A stretch of 64,000 nt of DNA from Dyadobacter sp. CY345 (GCF_021502725.1 NZ_JAKFFS010000006.1:62001-126000), one strand, 5' to 3'; shown: positions 8,268 to 17,210, numbered from the stretch's first letter. Program-made: numbers and translations. The notes: a model not told the origin generated them from the letters alone.

Positions 8268-8471
8268 ATGAAGTTAGCTTTGACTGGCTTGGGTGCACAG
8301 GTACCTCCCAACCGAAAACATGTTGAGATCTATTTTATCCAGGCAGGTCACTGCCGGAAGACCGCTCAACAGTTCTACCAGCACTACTCAGAAAAACGAT
8401 GGCTCAATCCTGATGGAAAATTGATTGCCGATTGGAAACGGTGTGCTTGGCAATGGATTTGGAATAGGTAA
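8268..8471 (+). CDS. Small mobile-element protein with a W-rich replication-associated motif
   Basis: A 67-residue ORF starting 8 bases after the HTH gene. From about residue 19 it reads VEIYFIQAGHCRKTAQQFYQHY, then WLNPDGKLIADWKRCAWQWIWN. The pattern (F/Y-F, A-x-x-F-Y-x-Y, GW or RW, then DWKxxxxxWI) resembles a short C-terminal region found in phage and mobile-element replication or primase-like proteins, here encoded alone. Codon use and tight spacing support a real gene. Its function is unknown; it could be a vestige of a larger replication protein. Confidence 0.55.
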   Translation: MKLALTGLGAQVPPNRKHVEIYFIQAGHCRKTAQQFYQHYSEKRWLNPDGKLIADWKRCAWQWIWNR

Positions 8472-8540
8472 TGAACAGTAACCTGTCCGCTCAGAGCAAG
8501 AACTGATGCCGGTTATTGTTGCTCACCGTCTCTATCGTAA

Positions 8541-8572
8541 AACCCACCGCTGCCGTTCTGGCATCGGTGGGT
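8541..8572 (+). terminator. Intrinsic terminator between convergent genes
   Basis: AACCCACCG and CGGTGGGTT pair around an inner TGCC/GGCA stem, followed by CCTTTTTT. It closes the plus-strand HTH/small-protein unit just before the integrase stop at 8580. Confidence 0.8.
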
Positions 8573-8579
8573 TCCTTTT

Positions 8580-9881
8580 TTAAGCAACCGCTTTGAGCTT
8601 ACCTGATTTGGTAAAAAGTTTGCCCTTCACTTTTGCCATATTTTCACTGATCCGGTTTTTTCTGACACGGGCATACCGCTGTGTCGTCCGGATATTTCGG
8701 TGGCCCAGCATTTTACCCACATCTTCCAGCGGTACACCACTGTTCAGCATGATATCTGCAAACGTGTGTCTGGCCAAGTGCGTGTTCAGATCTCTACGGA
8801 TTCCACAGATCACGGCCAGTTCTTTAAGGTATACATTGTAGCGGTAGTTGCTATTCACCGGAATTAACCGGTTGTTGATCTTGCAATACGAATGGTTCTT
8901 ATACTTGTCGATCAGTTCCTGAACGATCGGAAGGATCGGCACCATCTCCGTTACATCTGTTTTGCCCCGGTCTTTAATCAGCCACTTCTCGCCTGCCCTA
9001 CCCACACGGACAATATTGTCAGGAGTAAGATTATACATATCCTGATACGCAAATCCGGTAAAACATTGAAAAATAAAAGCGTCCCTTACTTCGGCAATAC
9101 GATCAATGGATATTTCTTTCTGATAAATCGTCTCCACTTCGTAAAGTTCCAAAGGCTGCACTTCCTTATTTCCACCCGAGCAGACAAATCCTTCAAGCGG
9201 ATTACTGGCGATAACTTTTTTCTTTACGCCAATCTTAACAATCTGGCGCGTCCATTTGACCTGCTTTTTTGCTGTGACCTCTGAAAGAGGAGAATCCTGA
9301 TGCAAGGTCAGATAATCATAAAACTCGTCAGCAAACATATGATCGATCTCTGAGAAATCCAGATCCCGCCGATGGTACCGGTATGCGATGAAGGTCTCCA
9401 CTTTTTTCCGGGTTGAGCGCCAGTGTCTGAGCGTTCCACTGGAACGGATTCCCTTCTCCGTCTTCTTTTCAAAGGTGGCTATAAATTCGTCAAAAGCATG
9501 TAGCAGTGTGCTGCCTGGCTGTGAGCCTTGACTTGAAGTCTTCTTTTCCTGCATGGCAGGTATGCCTAAATACACATTTTTTAGCATTGCAGGTGTAACC
9601 CGTTCGAACTGGGCTTGCAGCATCATAAAGTGCCTTTGAAGGTCGGTCTGCACCTGCATGATCTTTTGATTGATCATTTTTGCTTCCTGTCCGCTGCTCC
9701 TGACCTGCTTGGCTTCGCCATCCCAGAAGTCTGGATGAATTTTCTTGCCTAGAGAAATGTCAGTGTTCAGTCCGTCAATGGTAATGCGCAAATAGATCGG
9801 AGCTTTTCCGTCTTTGGATGCTTTTCCCCGGTAAAGCCATAGCAGCAGGGATAAATTTTGTTTGAATTTCATTCTCAACAC
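8580..9881 (-). CDS. Tyrosine recombinase/integrase (Bacteroidota mobile-element type)
   Basis: A 433-residue site-specific recombinase with an arm-binding N-terminus (about 8-100), a SAM-like core-binding domain (about 125-230) and a C-terminal catalytic domain. Catalytic residues visible are His368 and Arg371 in THLARHTF, His394 in MLGHRN, and the nucleophile Tyr403 in TTQRYARV. The usual box I Arg is replaced by Ala278 in CFTGFAYQDM; loss of this Arg is also known from IntDOT of CTnDOT. The gene reads away from the tRNA cluster, with an array of inverted and direct repeats (9918-10009) between it and the tRNA-Lys 3' end. ATG codons at 9881 and 9872 are both possible starts. Confidence 0.95.
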   Translation of the reverse strand: MLRMKFKQNLSLLLWLYRGKASKDGKAPIYLRITIDGLNTDISLGKKIHPDFWDGEAKQVRSSGQEAKMINQKIMQVQTDLQRHFMMLQAQFERVTPAMLKNVYLGIPAMQEKKTSSQGSQPGSTLLHAFDEFIATFEKKTEKGIRSSGTLRHWRSTRKKVETFIAYRYHRRDLDFSEIDHMFADEFYDYLTLHQDSPLSEVTAKKQVKWTRQIVKIGVKKKVIASNPLEGFVCSGGNKEVQPLELYEVETIYQKEISIDRIAEVRDAFIFQCFTGFAYQDMYNLTPDNIVRVGRAGEKWLIKDRGKTDVTEMVPILPIVQELIDKYKNHSYCKINNRLIPVNSNYRYNVYLKELAVICGIRRDLNTHLARHTFADIMLNSGVPLEDVGKMLGHRNIRTTQRYARVRKNRISENMAKVKGKLFTKSGKLKAVA

Positions 9882-9917
9882 ATTTTAAGGTTAGAAATAA
9901 ATGCTATGGGAGAACCT

Positions 9918-10009
9918 TAAATCAAATCGCCTCAATCAAACATTCATTCGGTCACCTAATTTACCAAATCCAAATGGTGACCGAATAGGTGACCGAATGG
10001 TTTGATTTA
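9918..10009. repeat. Nested inverted/direct repeats upstream of the integrase (candidate arm or att sites)
   Basis: GGTGACCGAAT occurs twice in tandem (9976-9986 and 9988-9998) and once inverted as ATTCGGTCACC (9946-9956). These are flanked by an outer inverted pair, TAAATCAAA (9918-9926) and TTTGATTTA (10001-10009). This arrangement in front of an integrase gene fits recombinase arm-type or excisionase binding sites, or an autoregulatory operator. Confidence 0.6.
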
Positions 10010-10072
10010 TCTTGATTCAGAATAACCTGCTTTTTTGTTAACTGTGCTGAAAATCAATGCATTTTAAACAAG

Positions 10073-10096
10073 AAAGGCACACTTTCGTGTGCCTTT
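10073..10096 (-). terminator. Terminator of the tRNA-Leu/tRNA-Lys transcript
   Basis: AAAGGCACAC and GTGTGCCTTT form a perfect 10-base-pair stem around a four-base loop, 3 bases beyond the 3' end of tRNA-Lys on the same strand. Confidence 0.7.
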
Positions 10097-10098
10097 TG

Positions 10099-10171
10099 TG
10101 ATCCCGCTGGGATTCGAACCCAGGACCCATACATTAAAAGTGTATTGCTCTACCAGCTGAGCTACGGAATC
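10099..10171 (-). tRNA. tRNA-Lys (anticodon TTT)
   Basis: A 73-nt cloverleaf. Acceptor GATTCCG pairs with CGGGATC (one G-T pair), the D-arm is AGCTCAGCTGGTAGAGCA, the anticodon stem ATACA/TGTAT holds loop CTTTTAA, and the T-arm contains GGTTCGAATCC. The anticodon TTT reads Lys. CCA is not encoded. The integrative element abuts its 3' end. Confidence 0.95.
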
Positions 10172-10191
10172 TTATTGGTATAATGTTATCG

Positions 10192-10275
10192 TGTCCAAGA
10201 GGAGAGTCGAACTCCCATACCCAAACGGGCACTACCCCCTCAAAGTAGCGTGTCTACCAATTCCACCACCTGGAC
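10192..10275 (-). tRNA. tRNA-Leu (anticodon GAG)
   Basis: An 84-nt class II tRNA. Acceptor GTCCAGG pairs with the 3' end, the anticodon stem CTACT/GGTAG holds loop TTGAGGG, a long variable arm CCC-GTTT-GGG is present, and the T-arm contains AGTTCGACT. Anticodon GAG reads Leu. It lies 20 bases upstream of tRNA-Lys, so they are probably processed from one transcript. Confidence 0.94.
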
Positions 10276-10380
10276 ATACTGAGGATATTCCTAAAAACCG
10301 CATTATTTAGTCATAAAATTATGTCAAACAAGCGCGGATAACTTTGACCGGCGCTTCAACCATGCCGCTCAATTGTGATG

Positions 10381-10411
10381 CAAAAGTATGAATTTAGCTT
10401 GAAGTTCCAAA
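10381..10411 (-). promoter_or_regulatory. Bacteroidota-type promoter for the tRNA pair
   Basis: On the minus strand TTTG (10408-10411), 19 bases, then TACTTTTG (10381-10388) match the -33/-7 consensus TTTG and TAnnTTTG. The tRNA-Leu 5' end lies about 105 bases downstream. The rest of the 10276-10596 gap shows no gene. Confidence 0.65.
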
Positions 10412-10596
10412 TTGATTAGTAAACTATTTTATACATTTTTCCCTAGCCATAGTCTAAGTTTCTAACTTTGAGAAGTTTGTCAGAAAGTTCATTTCTTGAT
10501 AACTTCAAAATAAATTATAAAATATCTGTATTTATATAGATATTTTCGAAGTTGATTTTTAGAAATATCTTACAAAATTGAAAAACGCGGGGAAGT

Positions 10597-10938
10597 TTAA
10601 AGTTGATTTTCTTCCAAAGTCTTAAAGTCCTCTCTAACCGGCGTGAAACAGTCGATCACCTTACACTCCGTAAGAGCCTTCGCCGAATGTGGCAACCATG
10701 ATGGTATAAACGCAGTCATCCCGGAAGTCAACAGTTCTGTTTCTCCATTGATAGTAAACAGCAACTCCCCTTCCAACACATGGCACCACTGCTCATGTAC
10801 GTGGCTGTGTTCCGGCAAATCTGTTCCGGATTCGATTGTAAAATGGCCAAAGGTTGAGCTCTCCGAATGAGCCAGCGTGCCTGAAATACCATCCCAGATC
10901 TTGACAATTTTACCGGCATTGAAATTTACAAATGGCAT
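10597..10938 (-). CDS. Small single-domain cupin protein
   Basis: A 113-residue cupin. The conserved metal-site region is recognisable as LPEHSHVHEQWCHVLEGELLF (His and Glu ligands, about residues 37-57), and the second cupin motif as PSWLPHSAKAL (about 75-85). Proteins of this type bind a metal in a small beta-barrel and act as isomerases, dioxygenases or sensors; the substrate cannot be told from sequence. It is a single gene without close partners. Confidence 0.85.
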   Translation of the reverse strand: MPFVNFNAGKIVKIWDGISGTLAHSESSTFGHFTIESGTDLPEHSHVHEQWCHVLEGELLFTINGETELLTSGMTAFIPSWLPHSAKALTECKVIDCFTPVREDFKTLEENQL

Positions 10939-11121
10939 GACTAAAAGCTTTTAATTGCTAAAAATAAGGCTTGAAGATAGTCATGACACAGCGAAAAGAA
11001 AACTTAATTTAAGCATCTGTTAAAAGTTCCTATTCCGAAAACAGAATAAATACCCCTAACAGGCGTCGGGGGTATTTAGGATACTACTATCCACAAATTA
11101 GGTATATATACTCAAAAAATC

Positions 11122-11451
11122 TTATTCAAATTCCATTTTGACCTTATCACGCAAGCTGATGATGCGCATGGCAAGTGCAATGCACTCCTCGGAAGACATT
11201 TGGTCGATCGTATTCAAAACCGCATTGGCCACCACCCTGCCATCGGCATCAAGCTTGGGCCCCTTCTGTTTGATGGCATCAATAATATCTTGCCACTCCG
11301 GACTCAGCGCATCTGAAAAATATTTTGGCGGAATGATATTGAAATAACCTGCCTGAGATTTCAGGTATTCTTTTGACAACAGAATATTAGTCGTCAGGTT
11401 TGCAACGAGCTTGGACAGCTCGATATGAACGAAGATGTTTGACTTATTCAC
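11122..11451 (-). CDS. Hypothetical protein, 109 aa
   Basis: I do not recognise this family. The protein is 109 residues, has no signal peptide or membrane segment, and appears mostly helical. Features include a basic ILLSKEYLKSQ stretch, a central SPEWQDIIDAIKQKGP segment, and an acidic C-terminus ending KMEFE. The reading frame has ordinary codon use and a clear ATG after an AT-rich region. It is isolated from its neighbours. Confidence 0.6.
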   Translation of the reverse strand: MNKSNIFVHIELSKLVANLTTNILLSKEYLKSQAGYFNIIPPKYFSDALSPEWQDIIDAIKQKGPKLDADGRVVANAVLNTIDQMSSEECIALAMRIISLRDKVKMEFE

Positions 11452-11945
11452 GTTAAGTATGATGAGGGTTTGTATCTTGAAAGTTACCTAGTCTCGCGAC
11501 TTTGTAACCTGAATGGAAATTTACTGAAAATAAGCCATTCAAGCAATGTTTTTTCCCGAAAAGCTCGAAATTGTTTGTTATCAAAATATTAACAAAAACA
11601 TCAGTCATTCAAACTAAGCGCATATTCTATCAGTGGAAGACATTTTATCATCGCTAATTTATTGGTCTATAACTGCCATATAAATCCAGATTTATCCAGA
11701 TTTAATTTTAACTCGTAAACCCCATTTCTGACTGCAAAGTTTGACCATGATATCTGTTGAAATACGTAAACGAAAGGAATACAGGTTCTGATCCATAACC
11801 AATATTTTTATGATAAAACTTATAAAAATTCTATATTAGTATCATAGCTAGATTTTATTAATGTAACCGAAAACTGACAAAGGCTACCGTTAATTGGTTC
11901 GCAGATGCTGTTTTTGCTTGAAGCTTTTTATAATGCTACGATAAT
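11452..11945. other. 494-base intergenic region
   Basis: Divergent promoter region between the hypothetical protein and the aspartyl protease gene. AT-rich, with no ORF over about 25 codons, no repeat and no RNA motif recognised. TCCAGATTTATCCAGATTTAA near 11690 is a short direct repeat of unknown meaning. Confidence 0.4.
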
Positions 11946-13181
11946 ATGCGCCTTAAATGCTTCACATTATTTGCTGCACTCCTGTTTTTTACGAATCACG
12001 TTTTTACGTCATACGTAAATGCCCAGAGCTTTAATTTAGCCGATCATAAAAAACGGGTAACCATACCATTCAGGCTGGTTCGTAATATGGTTGTTGTGCA
12101 ATTGATGATAAACAATAACGGCCCATACAACTTTATATTAGACACGGGTGTCGGTTTAATGATCATTACAGAGCCCAAACTTGTCGACTCTTTAAACATT
12201 TCATATAAAAAGACAATTCAGCTTTACGGCCTCGGTGATGGCGAGTCATTCGAAGCATACATAGCATCAGCCCTGAATGTTACATTGCCTGATATTTATA
12301 GCAACGGAGTGGGTGCAGTCATTTTCAAGCAGGATCATTTCGGCCTTTCAAATTATGCGGGCACCCATATCCACGGTTTATTGGGTTATGAATTTTTCAA
12401 CAACCTGGCCGTGGAAATTAATTTTACGGATAACGAGCTGAATATTTGCCGTCCGCAAGATCTTAAAATCGGCAAAAAAAGAGACAAAATCCCGATAACG
12501 ATCGAAAACCGAAAGCCTTATGTTGAAGCGCAACTGGTTTTGCCAGATGGTACAAAAAAGAAAAGCAAGCTCGTTGTAGATATTGGGGCAGGCCACGCAT
12601 TATCGCTCGAAGATGCTGCGAAACACGAACAAGGATACCCGAAACTTACCATGGCCAACCTCGGAATGGGTTTTACCGGACCGATAAGCGGCTTTCTGAG
12701 TCGGATCAACCGTATTGAGATTGGGAAATATAAATTCAGAAACGTACTTACTGCGTTTCCGGAAATGGATGCATTTAAGCGCGAACGATTGATGACTAAA
12801 CGCGACGGAAACCTGGGGCTGGGAATTTTGAAGCGTTTCACAATAACCCTGAATTACCACGACCACGCAATGTATCTAAAACCAACGCAAAGATTTGGCG
12901 AGCCATTCGAACATGACATGAGCGGGCTTGAATTTTTTGCGGGCGGCCCTGACCTTCGACATGTTATTATCAGTCGCGTCGAGCCAGGTTCATCAGGTGA
13001 TCAGGCAGGTTTGCAAAAAGATGATGAAATTTTATCCGTTAATCTGAAACCTGTTTCCGGGTTGTCTCTGGAAGAAATTGATGAATATTTTAAATCTAGA
13101 AACAACCGGGGTGTTTTACTGGAAATTTTTAGAAATAAGAAACACATGAGTGTGCTTTTGGTACTAAAACGGCGGATATAA
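11946..13181 (+). CDS. Secreted retropepsin-like aspartyl protease with C-terminal PDZ domain
   Basis: A 411-residue protein with a signal peptide (to about residue 27). Two aspartyl protease lobes follow: FILDTGVG (Asp66) and LVVDIGAG (Asp212), the second with Ile in place of the usual Ser/Thr. A PDZ domain covers about 335-405 (VEPGSSGDQAGLQKDDEILSVN). Similar DTG-plus-PDZ proteins are common in Bacteroidota and are thought to act in the periplasm on unfolded or peptide substrates, but few have been studied. No operon partner; the MFS gene converges from the other side. Confidence 0.88.
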   Translation: MRLKCFTLFAALLFFTNHVFTSYVNAQSFNLADHKKRVTIPFRLVRNMVVVQLMINNNGPYNFILDTGVGLMIITEPKLVDSLNISYKKTIQLYGLGDGESFEAYIASALNVTLPDIYSNGVGAVIFKQDHFGLSNYAGTHIHGLLGYEFFNNLAVEINFTDNELNICRPQDLKIGKKRDKIPITIENRKPYVEAQLVLPDGTKKKSKLVVDIGAGHALSLEDAAKHEQGYPKLTMANLGMGFTGPISGFLSRINRIEIGKYKFRNVLTAFPEMDAFKRERLMTKRDGNLGLGILKRFTITLNYHDHAMYLKPTQRFGEPFEHDMSGLEFFAGGPDLRHVIISRVEPGSSGDQAGLQKDDEILSVNLKPVSGLSLEEIDEYFKSRNNRGVLLEIFRNKKHMSVLLVLKRRI

Positions 13182-13251
13182 AATTGAATATTAAAGTTAT
13201 TGTACTTCTGTAAGCAGATCAAACCCTGTCTAGCATACCGCTATCGTAAAA

Positions 13252-14466
13252 TCAATCAAGACCTTCTTTTCTTGATTTTAAAACGAACATTACTAAAACA
13301 GAAGCAAGAATTAATACGGCATAACTATAACCTAAATTAAATTCGTCTTTTGCCGGCAGGAAAAATACGATTCCATAACTGAGGAACGACACAATTACGT
13401 AATTAATTCCACCGCTCAGGCCGCTTGCTATGCCTGCATTTTTTGGAAAACGGCTTAAACAATAGGTAAAAAAATTGTTAAAAGTAAAACCCGCTCCGAC
13501 ATGAATAATAAATGCAAAAAATATCAATGAGTAAAGTCCGGAAACGAATTGGATACTAAATAACATCGCCGTAACGAAAACAACTTGTAAGGCTATGTTG
13601 AGAGAAATTCGCTTGAAAAATGGCTTGTTAATTGTGGCTTTGCCGACGAACCCGCCAACCAGCCATGCAAATCCCAAAATCAAGGAACCATAACCGGATA
13701 CAACCGGTGAAAGATGCAGCTCATGTTCTATGATAAACGGCCCTGTCATGTTATAAATCATCACCATACTGTATGCCAATCCAATCATGGCAAGACCTAG
13801 TGTAAAACTGGACGTGGTAATCATACCGGCATAAATCCCGCCAATTTTTTTTATATTAAAATCCGAATAAAGACGAAGGGTCTCTCCGCTGAAAATGTAT
13901 TCCAGAACAGCCATGATGGCTGCGAACAGTGCAAGAAAATAGAAGTTTGATTCCCAGCCGAAAGAAGTTTGAAGATATCCGCCTACAAAAGGGGCAATAA
14001 TCGGCCCGGTTGACCAGATGATTGAAAACAGGCTAAGATAATGTTTTAGCTGCTCACCAGAGAAAAGATCTATAAAGTAGGCCCGTTTAGATACTACGAT
14101 TGCGCCTACAGTGATTCCGTGAACGATTCGCATCAGGTAAATCACATAGATGTTATGTGTGTTGGCAATTGCGACGCTAGCCAAGGCAAAGATAATCAAA
14201 CCCCAAAGACTGATTTTATAACGTCCAAAACTATCCAGAATACTGCCAATAAATAACTGCGTAACACCGTAACTAATTAAAAACAAGGTCAATGTAAGCT
14301 GGACCTGAATATTACTTACCTGTAAAGTTGCCGCCATGGAGGGGAGCGACGGAAGGTAAATATCTGTGGCAAATCCTGAGAGCGGAATTAAAGCAAAGGC
14401 TAACAAATTGGCGATACCCTTATGCTCTTCTTTGATACACTTCGGGGAAGAAACTTGTGTCAACAT
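13252..14466 (-). CDS. MFS multidrug exporter, Bcr/CflA-like
   Basis: A 404-residue inner-membrane protein with about 12 hydrophobic segments. It carries the DHA1-type signature of Bcr/CflA exporters: IPLSGFATDIYLPSLPSMA in the first helix and a loop 2-3 motif FIGSILDSFGRYK. Members use the proton gradient to expel bicyclomycin, chloramphenicol, sulfonamides or natural metabolites. The actual substrate is unknown. It is a single gene, convergent with the protease gene and with no regulator next to it. Confidence 0.9.
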   Translation of the reverse strand: MLTQVSSPKCIKEEHKGIANLLAFALIPLSGFATDIYLPSLPSMAATLQVSNIQVQLTLTLFLISYGVTQLFIGSILDSFGRYKISLWGLIIFALASVAIANTHNIYVIYLMRIVHGITVGAIVVSKRAYFIDLFSGEQLKHYLSLFSIIWSTGPIIAPFVGGYLQTSFGWESNFYFLALFAAIMAVLEYIFSGETLRLYSDFNIKKIGGIYAGMITTSSFTLGLAMIGLAYSMVMIYNMTGPFIIEHELHLSPVVSGYGSLILGFAWLVGGFVGKATINKPFFKRISLNIALQVVFVTAMLFSIQFVSGLYSLIFFAFIIHVGAGFTFNNFFTYCLSRFPKNAGIASGLSGGINYVIVSFLSYGIVFFLPAKDEFNLGYSYAVLILASVLVMFVLKSRKEGLD

Positions 14467-14687
14467 TTTTTACTCTTTAAAATACTTGGGGACGAAAGTT
14501 TTATCTCCCATAAATCAGTTAATAAATTCGCAGGACCGGGATCGGCCACGCATCTTTTATCAACATGATTCACAGAAAACAGGTTTCGTTTTAGTACTTT
14601 TTGAAGTAAACAATTCTGAATAAGTCGACTTCGAAACACCTAAGAGCCGAACAATCAAGCTACAAAAACAGCAGTCAACGTTTTAAT

Positions 14688-16877
14688 TTAGAGGACTACA
14701 AATTGCCTGCTCACGCTTACATTTTCTCCTTTGATACGAACGACATACTTACCCGAAGCCAGATTCCCAACCGGAATTTTGATCTGGCTTTTCATATCTT
14801 TTCTTATTGTCAGCATCACTCGCCCATATAGATCAAACACGGTGATCTCGGCATCGCTTATATCTTCACGTGATTCCAGGTAAATGTCGTCGCGAGCACC
14901 GGGATTTGGAAAAACGACAATATCACTCGCTCCATCCGTCACGACTTCCAGATCTTCGGAATAGGGCGAATAACAGGTCAGAATATTATTTTCAAGGACA
15001 TAGGTAACATTTGCCGCTGCTGAATACCTGCCCGACTGTGTTGTACGAAGCGTATTGATCGATGAGGTAAGTAATATTTCCTGACCGCGTTTCCATTCGT
15101 ATTTTTCGTTAAGATCTGACTGACCAATGATCGCCTCGGCCGTAAAAGGGCCAATCCGTTCAATAACTGGCGTAGGAATTTTTGGACGAATCACCAAAGA
15201 GGATATATCGGAATTATCTGATAAACATCCAAATACGTTTTCACTTCTAACGAAATAATTCCCTCCATCCGATGCCACGAAATCCGTCCCTGTCAACAAG
15301 CTTTTCGCTTCACCCTGTTTATACCAGTTGTAAAGTTCGCTGCCTGCATTGATGGAAAACGTGAATGATGAATCTGCGCAAGCTTGCTGAGAGCCAATTT
15401 CCCTGATAGTTGGTTTCGCAGGTTTTACAGAGCTGTTAATGATCATCGTCTGCGTGCGTATTGCGTTTCCGAATACATCTTTCAGCGTTGCCATATAACG
15501 CCCTGGCTCGTTAACGCTTATCGACCTTCCGCCGGCTGAGCGGATATTCCCGTTTAATTCAATTGTCCAGGCATAAGAAACGTAACCTTCCGGTAATGAT
15601 AGGTTTAGGGATGCATTGTTATCTGCACAAACACTGCTTATCTTCGGTTCTTGCGACGGAAAAACCGGATTCACTTTTGCAAAAAAATCATCCGTGAGCA
15701 CATTGTTCCAGGCATTTGCCAAAACATTTAAGGCGGCGGCTCCTAAAAAGTGAGTGCCGTCTCTACGTTCAGCAGGCAAATTGTCTGTTTCAGGGCCTGG
15801 ATATGTAATTCCCGGAAGTTCATTTAAAACTGCGTTTTGCCCGGCGATTACGTTTGCATTACTAACGGAAACCCCGGCACCATTGCCAGCTTTTGAAGCG
15901 CGGGCGATAACCCAGGTTGTATTTTGATTTATATCCGAGGCTAATTTGGATATCACGGATTTCAGATCTTCCTTATATGCTGTGCTTCCGGTATTTAATG
16001 GATAATTATCAGCCTCTCCCTGCATCCAGAGAATTGCGCGTGCACCAAATGGTTTTACGTAATATTGCATGGCAAGCTTCAAATTGGCGTAAGGCATTTG
16101 ATAAGGAAGCTGATAAGTTGCCGAATATGGACTTGTCGTTACAATCCCCCGACTGCTTTCCTGCCAGTTTCTGATCGACGTTCCTGACCATGCGGTATTT
16201 ACAAAAAGTACCGGCACTTTTAAACGTTGTACCAGATAATCACCAAGAATTCCCCAGCACCAGGCCGTATGCCCCCTTGGTCCCATAATATTGGGATTCT
16301 GATTTTGATTGGTCCATGCGGTTTGCAATTGCAACGGCTGAATATTGGCGACAGGCGCCTCCTGCCAGTTATTTAACGCGTCGTTATCATAAACAATGTA
16401 ATTGACACGATCATCTTTGGCAGGTGGAGGAAGTGGCAAAGAACGATCTGTTTCATCTTCACCCTGCGCATTGGACTGGCCGGAAATAACAAAAACCTCT
16501 CCCACCCCAACCTTGGAAATAGCATCGATATTACCGACCTGAATCCCTGATTTACTGGCGCGTACTTCAATTTTATACCATCCACCAGAAATCTTAATGC
16601 TACCGCTGAATAACCCACCAGAAGGTCTTTCCTGCAAAGTTATCCATGGAATATCTGTTCCTTGTCCGGCCGTAACCGCCGTAACACGAACTTCGATTTT
16701 GTCTACCGGAATGTTATAATTGCCACTGATCGTCACATCTGCAGAACCTCCCAGTTCACGTTGGAATACAGCGCGCTCCAAAGGTGATGTTACGTCAATC
16801 TGCGCATTTGCCTGAGAGAATGGAAAAACGAAAAAACTAAATATAATGATTCGAAGGGTAGTAAGACTTTTATTCAC
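14688..16877 (-). CDS. Secreted sialate O-acetylesterase-like protein with type IX secretion domain
   Basis: A 729-residue secreted protein. A signal peptide ends near residue 26. The SASA/DUF303 esterase region has the SGNH-type motif VFVISGQSNAQGE, with a later ILWMQGEADN block and a DGTHFLG block supplying the expected acid and His. Two Ig-like or PKD-like regions follow. The last about 75 residues are a T9SS sorting domain (VVFPNPGARDD through ITVFDLYGRV and LASGKYVVRI). This predicts export across the outer membrane by the type IX system and cell-surface attachment. Carbohydrate esterases of this group remove O-acetyl groups from sialic acid or plant polysaccharides; the true substrate is unknown. 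Confidence 0.9.
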   Translation of the reverse strand: MNKSLTTLRIIIFSFFVFPFSQANAQIDVTSPLERAVFQRELGGSADVTISGNYNIPVDKIEVRVTAVTAGQGTDIPWITLQERPSGGLFSGSIKISGGWYKIEVRASKSGIQVGNIDAISKVGVGEVFVISGQSNAQGEDETDRSLPLPPPAKDDRVNYIVYDNDALNNWQEAPVANIQPLQLQTAWTNQNQNPNIMGPRGHTAWCWGILGDYLVQRLKVPVLFVNTAWSGTSIRNWQESSRGIVTTSPYSATYQLPYQMPYANLKLAMQYYVKPFGARAILWMQGEADNYPLNTGSTAYKEDLKSVISKLASDINQNTTWVIARASKAGNGAGVSVSNANVIAGQNAVLNELPGITYPGPETDNLPAERRDGTHFLGAAALNVLANAWNNVLTDDFFAKVNPVFPSQEPKISSVCADNNASLNLSLPEGYVSYAWTIELNGNIRSAGGRSISVNEPGRYMATLKDVFGNAIRTQTMIINSSVKPAKPTIREIGSQQACADSSFTFSINAGSELYNWYKQGEAKSLLTGTDFVASDGGNYFVRSENVFGCLSDNSDISSLVIRPKIPTPVIERIGPFTAEAIIGQSDLNEKYEWKRGQEILLTSSINTLRTTQSGRYSAAANVTYVLENNILTCYSPYSEDLEVVTDGASDIVVFPNPGARDDIYLESREDISDAEITVFDLYGRVMLTIRKDMKSQIKIPVGNLASGKYVVRIKGENVSVSRQFVVL

Positions 16878-17163
16878 TTGATAAACGTAATTTCATTAAT
16901 GAGGGAAATACAAAAATATATTTAATTATACTTTTGGGCACATAAATTCAATAAATATTCTTCCAATTTAGAAAATATATTCCTCCAGGCGACTCCTCAT
17001 TTTAAAGGACCTGGCGTCTATAAATGGAGAAATAATCTGGTAATCAAATACTTAAAATCACTGATCAAACTCAAAAATTCCGCAAAATAAAGCTCCATTG
17101 ACAGTACGTGAAAATCTAGGAAAAGTCACAAAAAAGTATTAATTCTTGTCAGGAAAACAAAAA
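16878..17163. other. Intergenic region upstream of the esterase
   Basis: AT-rich gap containing the promoter of the minus-strand esterase and, at its far end, the terminator of the exonuclease gene. No gene seen. Confidence 0.4.
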
Positions 17164-17210
17164 CGCTTGCTAACGTTTTTCTCGTCGTTGAGAAAAAACG
17201 TCTGCAAGCG
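17164..17210 (-). terminator. Long intrinsic terminator after exonuclease III gene
   Basis: On the minus strand CGCTTGCAGACGTTTTTTCTC pairs with GAGAAAAACGTTAGCAAGCG (two mismatches, one bulge) around a six-base loop and is followed by TTTTTGTTTT. It lies 34 bases beyond the stop of the exonuclease gene. Confidence 0.8.

Larger units (their letters stand above)
6990..10098. mobile_element. Small integrative element or remnant beside tRNA genes
   Basis: The block holds a structured leader plus ardA, an excisionase-like HTH gene, a small domain protein and a tyrosine recombinase, with a repeat array next to the recombinase. It ends at the terminator and 3' end of tRNA-Lys, a common integration target. 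The right border is probably at or near 10098. The left border is unresolved and placed at the structured leader for convenience. No relaxase, conjugation genes, replication initiator or long cargo are present, so it looks like a reduced remnant or a satellite-type element that would need mobilisation by a helper. Confidence 0.5.
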
